Shown: positions 8,222 to 18,010, numbered from the stretch's first letter. The stretch: DNA of 64,000 nucleotides from Nitrospira sp. (GCA_029194535.1 JARFXR010000001.1:1496721-1560720); one strand, 5' to 3'. Made by a program: numbers and translations. Notes: generated by a model from the letters alone, not told the origin.

Positions 8222-9613
8222 TTATCTGTCCTTCTCGATTTTCTTCAACCGGCGGTCGAGCGCAAACCGGGTCAGGCCGAGCTGTTTGGCCGCCAGGCTC
8301 TTGTTGTAGTCGGCCAGCCGCAGCGTTTCCTCGATCACCGACTCTTCGATCTCGGCCAGCGTCTGCTTGCCGACCTCCATTTCGACCCGGATAAGATGCC
8401 CGTCTCCGCGCGCGACCGTCGTCGTGGTCTGTTTGGCCTGGTCGTGGAGCTCGCGTGGCAGATAGCTGGCGGTGAGCGTTCGCCCTTGGCAAAAGATCAT
8501 CGCCCGCTCGATGATGTTCTGGAGTTCCCGGATATTGCCCGGATACGAATACCGTTCCAGCAGCGCCCGCGCTTCAGGGTCGATGTCGGCGACGTCCTTC
8601 CCGAACTCCTTGCCGTAGTGCAGCAGCGCCCTCATGCAGAGAGGCAGAATGTCCTCCACGCGCTGACGGAGCGGCGGCAGTTCGAGCGCCACAACGTTGA
8701 GCCGGAAGTACAGATCCTCGCGAAAGTTGCCGGCGGCGATCTCCTTCTTGAGATCCCGGTTGGTCGCGGCGATAAGCCGGAAGTCCACCGCGATGTCGTC
8801 CGTCCCCCCGAGGCGGCGGAATGTCCGCTCCTGCAGCACCCTCAGAAGTTTGGCCTGCATACCGAGGTCCAAATCCCCGATCTCGTCAAGGAACAGCGTG
8901 CCGCCTTCCGCCCGGTCCAGCAAGCCGAGCTTGCGCTGATTCGCGCCGGTAAATGCCCCGCGCTCGTACCCAAACAGTTCGCTCTCGAACAGCTCTCTGG
9001 GAATGGCCGTGCAATTGACGCCGATGAAGGGACTGGTCGCCCGGCCGCCGTTATGGTGGAGGACGCGCGCGACGAATTCCTTGCCTGTACCGGTTTCGCC
9101 GAGCATGAGCACGGTGCTTTTCGGGTTGTGGGCGATTTCCCGAATCTGCGCCAGGAGGACCTGCATGGCGGTGCTGTCGGCGATCAGCTGGGTTAGGGCA
9201 TATTGGTCCATATCCTGCTCGGACTGGAAGCTCATGCGACGGCGGAGCGCCAGCAGTTCGAGCGCGCGGTCCAAAACTTGTTCCACCCCTTCGAGATCCA
9301 CGGTTTTGATGACGAAATCGTAGGCGCCGAGCTTCATCGCTTCGACGGCGTCCTGGACGGTCCCGTAGGCGGTGAGCATGATCACGAGCGCGAACGGCGC
9401 CTTCAGCCGGCAGATCTTGAGCGCATCCAACCCGGAGAGCCCCGGCATCTTCACGTCGAGCAGCAGCAGATCCGGCACTTCGTGATCCAGCGCCTGCACG
9501 AGGTCTTCGCCCGAGGCGAACGCCGTGACCCGATGGTTGCGCCTGGTGATGCGTTTCGCGAGAGCCGAGCGGATCGCAGGCTCGTCGTCGGTGACAAAGA
9601 TGGTCGCGTTCAT
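8222..9613 (-). CDS. NtrC-family sigma-54-dependent response regulator
   Basis: The 463 residues have three domains. The receiver (about 1-120) has the acidic pocket TDDEP and phospho-Asp in LLLLDVKMPG. The AAA+ domain has Walker A GETGTGKE, the sigma-54 contact loop GAFTGA and FLDEIGDLD. A Fis-type helix-turn-helix ends the protein (ETLRLADYNKSLAAKQLGL). Once phosphorylated it should oligomerise and open sigma-54 promoters. A longer upstream frame exists, but the ATG at 9613 overlaps the kinase stop by four bases (ATGA) and has GGGAG upstream, so this start is preferred. The partner is the kinase encoded immediately upstream. Target genes are unknown; the adjacent efflux and nitrite-channel block is a natural candidate. 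Confidence 0.93.
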   Translation of the reverse strand: MNATIFVTDDEPAIRSALAKRITRRNHRVTAFASGEDLVQALDHEVPDLLLLDVKMPGLSGLDALKICRLKAPFALVIMLTAYGTVQDAVEAMKLGAYDFVIKTVDLEGVEQVLDRALELLALRRRMSFQSEQDMDQYALTQLIADSTAMQVLLAQIREIAHNPKSTVLMLGETGTGKEFVARVLHHNGGRATSPFIGVNCTAIPRELFESELFGYERGAFTGANQRKLGLLDRAEGGTLFLDEIGDLDLGMQAKLLRVLQERTFRRLGGTDDIAVDFRLIAATNRDLKKEIAAGNFREDLYFRLNVVALELPPLRQRVEDILPLCMRALLHYGKEFGKDVADIDPEARALLERYSYPGNIRELQNIIERAMIFCQGRTLTASYLPRELHDQAKQTTTTVARGDGHLIRVEMEVGKQTLAEIEESVIEETLRLADYNKSLAAKQLGLTRFALDRRLKKIEKDR

Positions 9614-11550
9614 AAGATCTCCCTCATCATGGTCATCGATGTCTTCAGCGGAAGCCAGAGCCGGGCCGTCGTTCCGCTCCCGACCTGACTGACCAGGGCG
9701 ATATCGCCCCCATGGGCGTCCACGATGTTGCGGCAAATCGCCAGACCCAGCCCGGTCCCGTGCTGCTTCCCGCTGGTGAAGAAGGGCTGGAACACCTGGG
9801 CCAGGGCCCGCGCCGGAATGCCGGGGCCGGTGTCGACGATCTCGATCAGCACGCCCGGTTTGTCGTCGTGCGATGTCTCGGTCGCGTCGAGTTGCAGGGA
9901 CCCGCCGTCGGGCATCGCGTCCAACGCGTTGTGGCAGAGGTTGAGCAGCACCTGCTTGATCTGATCGCGATCCGCATAGACCATGATCGCCCCGTTGGAA
10001 GGCTGCGTCACGGTGACGTGCTGGGCGTGAATCTTCGCGTCCAACAGTTTCAAGACGTCCTCGACGGCGTCTTTGAAGAGCCAGGAGGTCGGCACCAGGT
10101 CCCGAGGGCGCGCATAGTCGATGATCTGATTGACGATGCGATCCAACCGTCTGGTCTCGTTCAAGATGATATCGAGATCGGCGCGCTTCGGATCGGTGGG
10201 GTCGGTCTCGTCTCGCAGCAGCGAAGCGGTGGACCCGATGCCGACCAACGGGTTCCGGATCTCGTGCGCGATGCCGGCGGCCACCTGCCCGAGCGTCGCG
10301 AGCCGCTCGGCCCGGCTCAATTGCGTCTGCATGTCGTCGAGCGCCGTGATGTCGACGTTGAACCCCTGATACATCGTGGGCTGTCCTTCCGCGTTCTTGA
10401 TCGGAATACGCCGGCTCAGGACCTTGCGCGCCGTGCCGTCTGGCCGCACGAAGCGGAAGACCGTTTCGTAGGGCATACCGTCGGCAACCGCCTGCTCATA
10501 TTCCCGCAGCACGCGGTCGCGATCGTCCGGGTGGATCCAGTGACGGAAGGCTTCCGGTTCGCCCGCTTCGTCGGGATTCATGCCGGCCAGCGATTTGTTG
10601 TAACGGTTGCTGAAGGTGATCGTCATGCCGGAGGTCGTAAAGATGCCGAAGGGCGCGTGATCGACGATGTTGCGATATTTATCTTCCGACGCGGCAAGAT
10701 TCTGGTTGAGCTCGCGCAGCTCGGCCTGATTCTTTTGGACGCTCGCGAGATGCTCCCGCACCTGCCGGCTCATGGTGCTCATACCGCGGGTCAATTCACC
10801 CAACTCGTCCTGTCTCGCGAGGGCCGGCACATCGGCCGGGAGGATGGCGTCGGACGACCGGACCAACTTGGCCAGGCTGATCAGCGGGCCGGTGATGGAG
10901 CGGGCGATGAGCTGAAGCGCCAAGATGAGCAGCACGAGAACCAGCGCGATGCCCCCCATGATGTGAGCCACCATCTGGTTGCGCGACTTGGCCATGTTGG
11001 CGAGCGCGTCGTTAAGCGCCTCTTGTTCTAAGCGGTCGAACCGCGCCATGTGCTCACGGGTGAGTTGCATGAGGGCGCGGCCTCGGCTCTGCTCGATATA
11101 GTGGATCGCTTCCGTCGTCCGTCCGCTCTTCACCAATTGGATCAGGTTTTCCTTCTCCTCCATCATTTGTTTGACCAGGCGTTGGGCCTGCTCGACGGCC
11201 TCGTATTGAGGCCGGTGGGGGCGGATCAATCCCAGCAACGTCTGCTCGACCGAGGGCATGTGCTGGTGTGCGTTTCTCGAGGGCACCAGGTAGGCTTCCT
11301 GCCTGGTCATCACGTATCCGCGGAAACCCGTTTCGTAGTCCACGATCAACCGCATGTATTCCGCCGCGGCGCGTTGCGCCACGTACACGCGATCGAGTTG
11401 CTCTTCGTCCTCCGTCAAGGCTTCAAGCCGTTGATAGGCGTCCAACCCCAAGACGAGGAACGCGACAAGAGGAATCAGGGAGGTCAGGAGCAGTTTGCGT
11501 GCGATGGGCAGATCGTTGAAGAGTCCGGAGATTCGTCGCCACATCAGCAT
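9610..11550 (-). CDS. CHASE3-HAMP-PAS sensor histidine kinase
   Basis: The 646 residues contain an N-terminal membrane helix (LLLTSLIPLVAFLVLGL), a CHASE3-like four-helix periplasmic sensor (conserved GFRGYVMT) and a second helix (GGIALVLVLLILALQLIA). These are followed by HAMP, a coiled region, a PAS domain (NIVDHAPFGIF) and HisKA with AAGIAHEIRNPLVGI. The ATPase has the N box in LLNLCHNALDAMPDGG, DTGPGIPA and GTGLGLAICRN. The start is set at 11550 because AGGAG precedes it by six bases; a start 29 codons upstream lacks a site. It is translationally coupled to the regulator at 9613. The ligand is unknown. Confidence 0.92.
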   Translation of the reverse strand: MLMWRRISGLFNDLPIARKLLLTSLIPLVAFLVLGLDAYQRLEALTEDEEQLDRVYVAQRAAAEYMRLIVDYETGFRGYVMTRQEAYLVPSRNAHQHMPSVEQTLLGLIRPHRPQYEAVEQAQRLVKQMMEEKENLIQLVKSGRTTEAIHYIEQSRGRALMQLTREHMARFDRLEQEALNDALANMAKSRNQMVAHIMGGIALVLVLLILALQLIARSITGPLISLAKLVRSSDAILPADVPALARQDELGELTRGMSTMSRQVREHLASVQKNQAELRELNQNLAASEDKYRNIVDHAPFGIFTTSGMTITFSNRYNKSLAGMNPDEAGEPEAFRHWIHPDDRDRVLREYEQAVADGMPYETVFRFVRPDGTARKVLSRRIPIKNAEGQPTMYQGFNVDITALDDMQTQLSRAERLATLGQVAAGIAHEIRNPLVGIGSTASLLRDETDPTDPKRADLDIILNETRRLDRIVNQIIDYARPRDLVPTSWLFKDAVEDVLKLLDAKIHAQHVTVTQPSNGAIMVYADRDQIKQVLLNLCHNALDAMPDGGSLQLDATETSHDDKPGVLIEIVDTGPGIPARALAQVFQPFFTSGKQHGTGLGLAICRNIVDAHGGDIALVSQVGSGTTARLWLPLKTSMTMMREIL

Positions 11551-11664
11551 GTGCCGCTCCTGGCGATCATCGTAAGGAGCGCCGAGAAGCCTTGTCAATT
11601 GCGTCGGCGCGGCGCGTTTGAGACTGTCGGACACCATGGCGGTGATGCGGGCCTCCTTGGCCCG

Positions 11665-13152
11665 TCACGGTTCGGTCGATCTCATGACGCCTCTGCCTCG
11701 CTCCGGAATGGCGGGGCGTGTGAAGGCCGGAGGACTGGCCTGCTGACCGAGCCGGTCCGCGCCGGGGCCGATGGCCGGAGCGAGCGGGAGATGAGCCTCG
11801 CCGAGGTCCGGGCTTTTCGGCGGAACGTGGGATCCCGAGTCCGGTTCGAGGCTCCGGCCGAGGGGACGCTCGCCGGACCGGTCCCGCATACCGAGGTCCG
11901 ACTGCGTGGTGGGCGCCCGCGGAGCTGAGGTCCCATCCTCGATTGCTCGGACGATCGCCGAAGGCAGTCCGACGATCGGGATGCCGCTGCCCCTCACGTT
12001 ACCGGCGATCACCTCCTGGGCCACGGATTCGGCGTTCGTCAATTCAGTGCCGTAGACGTCGGTCCGGTATTCGTCGGTATCGGCTTTGGCCAACGAAGAC
12101 CAGACGGACCGGCCCGGTTCGCCGACACGAATCTTGGTGACGGTCGAGAGTCCCGGCCTCACGGGATGTTCGCGGATCTCGTCGGCCGCCAGCGCGATGC
12201 GGACCGGCACGCGCTCGATGATATGGATGAAGTTGCCGGTGGAATTGTCGGGAGGCAACAAGGCGAACGGGCTTCCGGTGCCGGGCACCAGGCCTTCGAC
12301 CGTTCCGTGGAAGGTATGTTTGTCACCGTACAGGTCGACGCGGATCTCGGCCGGCTGGCCGGGGCGGATCTCGCCCAATTCAGTTTCGCGCAAGTTGGCT
12401 TCCACCCACAGGTGATCGAGCGGCACGATCGTCATGAGATTCGCGCCGGGCTTCACCCGGTCGCCCACCTGAGCCTTGCGCTTGGCGACGTAGCCGGATA
12501 CCGGGGCGAGAATCCGCTGGCGGGCATATTCCAGATGAGCCTCGATGAATTCGTGCTTGGCCAATTCAACCGCCGGATGTTCCATGACCGTCGTGCCGCC
12601 GATCTGGGCGTCCAGGGCTTCGTATTCCGCCTCCGTTTCCCTGACATCGGCTTCGAGCGCCTGGAGCTGGTCGATGGCGTTTTGCAGCGTCTGCTTGGAG
12701 ACGGCTCCGGTCGGGGAGGCCAGGCGGTAGCGCTCCGCATCGTGGCGAATCACGTCGAGCCTGGCGTGGCGGGCGGCCAGTTTTTCTCCCACCTGCCGCT
12801 GCGTGAGGAACAAGGCGTTGATCCGGCGGACAGTTTCGCCGAGGCGTCCCCGCGCGCGTCCCAAGGTCGCGTAGGCCTCGTGTTCGTCCAAGCGGATCAG
12901 TACGTCGCCTCGATTCACGAATTGGGTTTCCTCGAAGAGGACCTGCGTGATGATGCCCGTCGCCTGCGCGGCGACCGGCACGAGATTGCCCGTCACGTAG
13001 GCGTTGTCCGTTTCGACCCAGTGGCGCGAGACGGTCCACCAGTAGGCGCCGTAGGCCGCACCGGCCAGGATCAGCGCGGCCGTGACGGCCAGCAGGCGCC
13101 GGTTGCGCTGTCGTCGAAGTGCCGCGTCGTCCATTCCTGAATCTTGGATCAT
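11665..13152 (-). CDS. EmrA/HlyD-type membrane fusion protein
   Basis: The 495 residues start at MIQDSGMDDAALRRQR. One membrane helix (LLAVTAALILAGAAYGAYWW) is followed by WVETDNAYVTGNLVPVAAQATG, the biotinyl-lipoyl signature of EmrA adaptors, then a long coiled-coil hairpin and a beta-barrel (AEIRVDLYGDKHTFHGTVEGL). It should link the inner-membrane MFS pump to the TolC-like factor encoded immediately upstream, for export of hydrophobic compounds. The C-terminal ~90 residues after the adaptor fold are a Pro/Arg/Gly-rich low-complexity tail not seen in standard EmrA. The frame is open further upstream into the outer-membrane-factor gene, but that extension is not adaptor-like. Confidence 0.9.
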   Translation of the reverse strand: MIQDSGMDDAALRRQRNRRLLAVTAALILAGAAYGAYWWTVSRHWVETDNAYVTGNLVPVAAQATGIITQVLFEETQFVNRGDVLIRLDEHEAYATLGRARGRLGETVRRINALFLTQRQVGEKLAARHARLDVIRHDAERYRLASPTGAVSKQTLQNAIDQLQALEADVRETEAEYEALDAQIGGTTVMEHPAVELAKHEFIEAHLEYARQRILAPVSGYVAKRKAQVGDRVKPGANLMTIVPLDHLWVEANLRETELGEIRPGQPAEIRVDLYGDKHTFHGTVEGLVPGTGSPFALLPPDNSTGNFIHIIERVPVRIALAADEIREHPVRPGLSTVTKIRVGEPGRSVWSSLAKADTDEYRTDVYGTELTNAESVAQEVIAGNVRGSGIPIVGLPSAIVRAIEDGTSAPRAPTTQSDLGMRDRSGERPLGRSLEPDSGSHVPPKSPDLGEAHLPLAPAIGPGADRLGQQASPPAFTRPAIPERGRGVMRSTEP

Positions 13153-13175
13153 CTTCGTCGTTCCATGCTCAACGC

Positions 13176-14687
13176 TCAGCCGGCCTGTTGCACCGGCCGC
13201 TTGCTCACGTCGTCGTTGCGATAGCCGCCGCCGAGCGCTTCGATCAGGTCCACGGCGGCGACCAGCTGGTCGCTTTCGAGCGCCCGCAGGGCATATTCCT
13301 GCTCGAGCACCGGGTAGCGGTGGCGCAAGACCTCCCGATCGTCGTCCAGTCCGGAGATCAGCCGCACCTTCGCCAGCCGCCAATCCTCGCGCAACGCTGC
13401 GACGAGCCGGTGGTGCGACTCGAGCATCTCGCGGGTGGCCTGCCAGGCGCTGAGGCTGTCCGCCACCTCGCGCAACGCGCCGAGGAGCGTGTCGTTGTAC
13501 AATTCCACCGCCGCGTCGTACTCCGCCCGGTGCGCGGCGAGTTCGCCGCGCAGCCGGCCCCCTTCGAAGATCGGCAGGCGCAGGCCCGGCGCGATGCCGT
13601 AGGAAAAACTCTGCCCGCTGAACAAGAAGTTGGCGAGCTTGTCGGCCCCCTTGGTGAGGGTCAACGCATTGAAGCCGACGAAGGCGGTCAGGTCGATCGT
13701 CGGGTAGAACTGGGTTTTGGCCACCTTCACCATTCTGGCCGCCGAATCGGCGCGATACAGGGCAGCCGCCAGATCAGGCCGATGCACCAACAACCCCATC
13801 GACAGATGCTCCGGTACGGGAATCTGTTCGGGAATGGCGACGCCGGATTTGCCGAACAGGCGAAGCGCCTCATCCGGTCCCTTCCCCATGAGGCGGGCGA
13901 GCAGGTGACGCTGGACGTCGAGCTGATCCCGTACCCCCGCCAGACGTTTGATCGCAGCCTCATACTCCGCGACGCTCTGCTTGACCGCCAGATCGGTGTC
14001 CAGGCCGAGCTGGTAGCGGGTTTCGGCGAGCCGGCGAAGCCCCCGGCGAAGGTCCACGATCGCACGGACCAATTCGAGCTGTCGGTGAAGGGCCTGGCCG
14101 CGAAAATAGGCACGGGCGATTCCGGTCGTCAGCCGGAGGCGGATCTCGGCCCTCTCGGCCTCTTCGGCGGCCGCTTGTCCCAGCGCCGCTTCGATGGTCG
14201 CGCGGTTCTTGCCCCAGAAGTCGAATTCGTACCGAAGGCTCAGCGGGTTGATGACGCCCAGTAGAATCTGCGCGCCGGCGACCTCGGGGTTCAAGGCTGC
14301 GAAGACGCCATGCTGGGAAATGCGTTCGTAGGTCAGTGAGGCGTCGGCTTCCAGAAACGGCAGCAGTCTGGCGCCCTCGACGCGGACCACCGCCTGCGCC
14401 TCGCGCAGCCGGGCGGAGGCGGCCTTCAGACCGGGATTGTCTTTCAGAGCGTGCTCCATCAGCCCGTTCAGTTCGGCGTTGTCGAACTGTGTCCACCAGC
14501 GGTCGTCCGGCCACTTCTGCAACCGACTCGACACCTCCTCGATCGTTTCCTTGAGTTCGGGCGTGTCGAGATAGGCGGACGGAACCTCGCCCTTGGGAAT
14601 CCACGCACAGCCGGCGGTGATCAGGAAGGCGCCGGCGGCGACGACCGAAAGAAGCGATCGAATGGCTGCGCGACGGGCTTGCGTCAC
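13176..14687 (-). CDS. TolC/NodT-family outer-membrane efflux lipoprotein
   Basis: The 503 residues include a lipoprotein signal: charged start, LLSVVAAGAFLITAGC with Cys as the lipidation site. Two OEP repeats with long amphipathic helices follow (SLRYEFDFWGKNRATIE and the second-half SFSYGIAPGLRLPIFEGGRL are typical). It forms a trimeric channel across the outer membrane for the adjacent MFS/EmrA pair. The start is a GTG whose bases overlap the TGA of the MFS gene (GTGA), implying translational coupling. A much longer open frame upstream is the shadow of the MFS gene. The adaptor starts 23 bases after its stop. Confidence 0.9.
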   Translation of the reverse strand: MTQARRAAIRSLLSVVAAGAFLITAGCAWIPKGEVPSAYLDTPELKETIEEVSSRLQKWPDDRWWTQFDNAELNGLMEHALKDNPGLKAASARLREAQAVVRVEGARLLPFLEADASLTYERISQHGVFAALNPEVAGAQILLGVINPLSLRYEFDFWGKNRATIEAALGQAAAEEAERAEIRLRLTTGIARAYFRGQALHRQLELVRAIVDLRRGLRRLAETRYQLGLDTDLAVKQSVAEYEAAIKRLAGVRDQLDVQRHLLARLMGKGPDEALRLFGKSGVAIPEQIPVPEHLSMGLLVHRPDLAAALYRADSAARMVKVAKTQFYPTIDLTAFVGFNALTLTKGADKLANFLFSGQSFSYGIAPGLRLPIFEGGRLRGELAAHRAEYDAAVELYNDTLLGALREVADSLSAWQATREMLESHHRLVAALREDWRLAKVRLISGLDDDREVLRHRYPVLEQEYALRALESDQLVAAVDLIEALGGGYRNDDVSKRPVQQAG

Positions 14688-16294
14688 GGTTGCTCCATGA
14701 GCTCTTCGGACTGTAGGGCTCTGACCGTCTCGGCCCTGCTCAGGGCAGGCTCCTGGGTGGAGCGGGCGAACCACACGACGAGGGCGAGTCCGAGGGACAG
14801 GTAACTCGAGAGAAGAAACGCGTCGTTCAGAGCCAGAATCCCGGCCCCCTGCTTCATGATGAGTTGGAGTTTTCGCTCGACCATGCCTGGAGCGAGGCCG
14901 ACCTGCTCCAGTTTGTCCATGACCGGGCGCAGCACGTCGTAACTGGCCGAGGCTCGGCCGCCGAAGTGGTCGCTCAGCCGCAACTGATGAAAGGGGGAGC
15001 GCCGGAAGAGGACGACACCCTGCCATGTGATGCCGAGCGCGCCGGCCGCGACCCGGAAGATGTTCGCGGCTTCGGCGGCCCGCAGCATCTGCTCGCCGGA
15101 CAGGCCCTGCAGCGTCAGCACCGTCAAGGGCGTAAAGAAGGAGCCGAGAAAGATGCCTTCCAACATCATGGGCCAAAAGATCTGGTCGAAGGAGTGGGGA
15201 TCGTCGAACAGACCGATCCAATAATAGGTGGCTGCGAATCCGAGGGCGTTGAGGCTGGCCAGCAGCCGGGCGTCCACGTGCTTAGCGATTTCATGCACGA
15301 CGGCGATCATCGGAATGCCCAGGAGAATCATGGGCACGAACACCATGCCGGCGAGGGTCGACGAATATCCCATGAGCACTTGTAACTGGACGACGAACAA
15401 TGCCAAGAGTCCCTGAATGGACAGAAATCCCAGCGCCAGGCACAGGACCCCGACGGCGAAATTCCGATGTGTGAACAGTCGCAGATCGACGGCCGGACGT
15501 CGTTCGCCGAGTTCCCAGACGATCCAGATCGGAATCGCGGCCAGGACGACGACCAGCACGATCCGCAAGAGCGGATCGTCGAACCAGTCGAAGTCGTTCC
15601 CCTCGTTCAGGATGGTCTGGAGGCCTCCCAAGATCACGGCCAACAGGAGAAATCCCACGAGGTCGAACGGCTCCGAACGTGTCTCGAACGGTCTCTGATG
15701 CAGCAGGGCCGCCGTGAACCCAGCGACGGCAAGGGCGAGCGGGATGTTGAGATAGAACAGACTTCGCCATCCCCACTCGTCCGCGATCCATCCGCCGGTC
15801 GCGAGTCCCATGGTGAAGGGCATCAAGGTGAACAGACCCCAAATCGCCAGGCCCATCGATTTAAGCCGGTCCGGATATTCCTGGAGCAGCAGCGATTGAC
15901 CCAATGGAATGGTGAGCCCGCCGGCCAGTCCTAGGAGGATTCGGGCCGCCACGAACGTGGGGATGGTGGCATCGATGGCGCACAGCCCGGATGCGGCGGC
16001 ATAAGCCACGAAGGCCCAGACGAAGACCCGCACCTCGCCGAAGCGAGACGCGAGCCATCGGGCGATCGGAAACGCCAGCGCCAGGGCGATCATGAAATCC
16101 GTCTGGGCCCAGGTGCCGAAGCTAGGAAGCACACCTCCAAGGTCTCCCGCCGCGTGAGGAAGGAGCGCTACGTAGGAGCCCGCATTGAACAGCACGACCA
16201 TATGCGCGAGGCCGGAGACGACGTTGAACAGTACGAACGGCCATCCCTGCAGTCGCGTGACGCGAGATTCGGCGGAGAGCGGCGGGCGGTTCAT
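14684..16294 (-). CDS. MFS drug transporter, DHA2 (EmrB) family
   Basis: The 536 residues show about 14 hydrophobic helices, the count for the DHA2 subfamily. The motif-A region reads FPIARWLASRFGEVRVF, and motif-C-like LGLAGGLTIPLGQSLLLQ lies in the first half. It should be a proton-driven exporter in the inner membrane, working with the EmrA-type and TolC-type genes directly downstream. AGGA lies 5' of the ATG. The FNT channel gene ends 19 bases upstream, so one transcript from the FNT gene through the efflux genes is likely (inference from spacing). Confidence 0.9.
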   Translation of the reverse strand: MNRPPLSAESRVTRLQGWPFVLFNVVSGLAHMVVLFNAGSYVALLPHAAGDLGGVLPSFGTWAQTDFMIALALAFPIARWLASRFGEVRVFVWAFVAYAAASGLCAIDATIPTFVAARILLGLAGGLTIPLGQSLLLQEYPDRLKSMGLAIWGLFTLMPFTMGLATGGWIADEWGWRSLFYLNIPLALAVAGFTAALLHQRPFETRSEPFDLVGFLLLAVILGGLQTILNEGNDFDWFDDPLLRIVLVVVLAAIPIWIVWELGERRPAVDLRLFTHRNFAVGVLCLALGFLSIQGLLALFVVQLQVLMGYSSTLAGMVFVPMILLGIPMIAVVHEIAKHVDARLLASLNALGFAATYYWIGLFDDPHSFDQIFWPMMLEGIFLGSFFTPLTVLTLQGLSGEQMLRAAEAANIFRVAAGALGITWQGVVLFRRSPFHQLRLSDHFGGRASASYDVLRPVMDKLEQVGLAPGMVERKLQLIMKQGAGILALNDAFLLSSYLSLGLALVVWFARSTQEPALSRAETVRALQSEELMEQP

Positions 16295-16313
16295 GAGGGC
16301 GTGTCCTGTCTCA

Positions 16314-17186
16314 TCAGTATGACGGAGAATATCCGCGCGTATGATCGGAAGCGGCCGCGGCTCCCGTCGTCACCGGCGCGGCCGTGACCGCAACCGGGGG
16401 TCGGTGTGTGAAATAGATGGCCAAGCCGGTGAACACCATCCCGCCGACCAGGTTGCCGAGGGTGACAGGCACTTGGTTCCAGATCCACCAGTCCGCCATC
16501 GTGACCTGCGCGCCCAACAACATGCCGACCGGAACGATGAACATGTTGACGACGGCATGTTCAAAGCCTTGTGAGAAGAAGAGCAGGGTGGGTCCCCAGA
16601 TGGCCAGGATCTTTCCTGACAACGAAGTCGTTGCAAACGCGAAGATGACGGCAAGGCTCACCATCCAATTGCACAGCACGGCCTTTGTGAACACGGTCAA
16701 CATGCCTGCCGAGCCGTGAGAGGCATAGTAGTTGGTCTTGGCCTCGGCGATGGCGATCAGCTTGGTGCCGGTCGCTGAGAGCCCGGCGTCCCCCGCAGTC
16801 GTCAGCACAATCGCCAACATGGCGGCATAGAGAAGGCTGCCGAGCAGATTGCCGAGAAAGACCCAAGCCCAGTTGATGAGCACCCGGCTGACGCAGGCAT
16901 TCGCCTTCCCGGCCGCCGTCGCGCAGGGCAGCAGGGCAAAGCTGCCGGTAATGATCTCGGTCCGCAGCAGAATCGCGATGCACAGGCCGATCGGGAACAA
17001 CAGCGATCCCACGAGCCAACTGCCGGTTTCGACCGCCGCCGTAACGGCCATGCTGGTGGCGATCCCCAGGTAGGCGCCGGCCAGGGCGCCGCGGATGAGG
17101 AGATGCGAAGCCGGCACATCCAGCTTCAGCGCGCCCGTGTTAACCATCTCTTTGACGACGTCGTGGGGCTTCACATAATCCATCAT
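16314..17186 (-). CDS. formate/nitrite transporter (FNT family)
   Basis: About 290 residues from MMDYVKPHDVVKEMVNTG match the FNT family: six membrane segments, an early HLLIRGALAGAYLGIATSMA and a central CNWMVSLAVIFAFATTSLSGKI. The latter is the region around the conserved loop between helices 4 and 5. These pentameric channels pass formate or nitrite with a proton. With nirK two kilobases away, nitrite is the favoured substrate, but FocA/NirC cannot be separated by eye. GGAG sits four bases before the first ATG and seven before the second, so translation may begin at 17183. A longer upstream open frame lacks FNT character and is rejected. Confidence 0.88.
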   Translation of the reverse strand: MMDYVKPHDVVKEMVNTGALKLDVPASHLLIRGALAGAYLGIATSMAVTAAVETGSWLVGSLLFPIGLCIAILLRTEIITGSFALLPCATAAGKANACVSRVLINWAWVFLGNLLGSLLYAAMLAIVLTTAGDAGLSATGTKLIAIAEAKTNYYASHGSAGMLTVFTKAVLCNWMVSLAVIFAFATTSLSGKILAIWGPTLLFFSQGFEHAVVNMFIVPVGMLLGAQVTMADWWIWNQVPVTLGNLVGGMVFTGLAIYFTHRPPVAVTAAPVTTGAAAASDHTRGYSPSY

Positions 17187-17707
17187 CCTGCTCCGTTCAA
17201 GATAGGAAGGTGAGTTGCGCGGATGTCGAGCACGAGCAGAGCAACTTTGAGGCCAAGGCGGTTGCTGCGCATCTCGGCGGGCGATCTCTGGTTTTCTCTG
17301 AAATACGAGCTGAATGAGGGAGTGGGGCGTATGAGAGCATGAAGCATGAGTGGAGTCGATGCGTGCGGTCCGTGCGATATCGCTCAAGATAATCGCTCGA
17401 GTCGATCTCCAGCTCGCGCGACACTGTGCGGAATACTGAGACCATCAGTTAGGCTCGACCAGAGGCCAGGTTGGCCGCGACGAAAGAATTTCGTGACATC
17501 CGGAGGTTGAGACGTTCGATCGCTGTAAAGTGTCGTGATGCCTCGTTGGTGGTATGGACCGTGCGTCTCCGTTGAAGGTACCGTATCGGTCGATGCAGAT
17601 GCCGACCCTCTCCAAAACCCTAGGGAGAGAGCGAACCCTCGGCGCGAAGATGATGGAAGCGGGGCGAGCGGCCTGAGGAGACCACGAGGGAAAGGAGCGA
17701 AGGATAG
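17187..17707. other. gene-free region with a structured leader before the gene at 17708
   Basis: No convincing coding sequence is seen in this 521-bp gap between divergent genes. Its right end, just before the next gene, can form two hairpins: CTCTCC (17608-17613) with GGAGAG (17624-17629), and CCCTCG (17636-17641) with CGAGGG (17685-17690). A clear ribosome site (AAAGGAG) follows. This could be a cis-regulatory leader, but it matches no riboswitch class I recognise. Confidence 0.35.
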
Positions 17708-18010
17708 ATGATGAGCAATCTGGAAAAAGCCGAGGTGATCCGCCGGTGGGTCAACCCGGAGGAACGGATCACCGTGCAATTCGATGACGCACGGGATCTC
17801 AATGCCGAGGTGACGGATTGCACCGATCAGCTGGTGGTCCTGGCGTTGGACACCGACGTCCCGCACATGCGACAGCAGTTGTCGATTCCGCTCAGCAAGG
17901 TGGAAGTGGGGGCGGACCCTTCGCACTACACCCGGGATCCGGATCAGCCATTACGACTCGAGCGGCTACTGTTGCTGGTGAAGGGAAACCGTCCTCCGGT
18001 AGTCTATTGA
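17708..18010 (+). CDS. hypothetical protein, 100 aa
   Basis: A small soluble acidic protein beginning MMSNLEKAEVIRRWVNP, with GAAAGGAG upstream of paired ATGs. The central part (ERITVQFDDARDLNAEV) and later ERLLLLVKGN suggest a small beta-rich fold reminiscent of regulatory barrels, but no family motif is visible and no function is assigned. Coding potential is supported by the ribosome site, the third-position GC bias and the lack of any better overlapping frame. It stands alone between the FNT gene (divergent) and a pseudogene. Confidence 0.65.
   Translation: MMSNLEKAEVIRRWVNPEERITVQFDDARDLNAEVTDCTDQLVVLALDTDVPHMRQQLSIPLSKVEVGADPSHYTRDPDQPLRLERLLLLVKGNRPPVVY

Noticed and set aside
14688-15221. 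Upstream extension of the outer-membrane-factor frame
   Set aside because: It lies antisense-like within the MFS gene in another frame; the lipoprotein signal and GTGA overlap fix the start at 14687.
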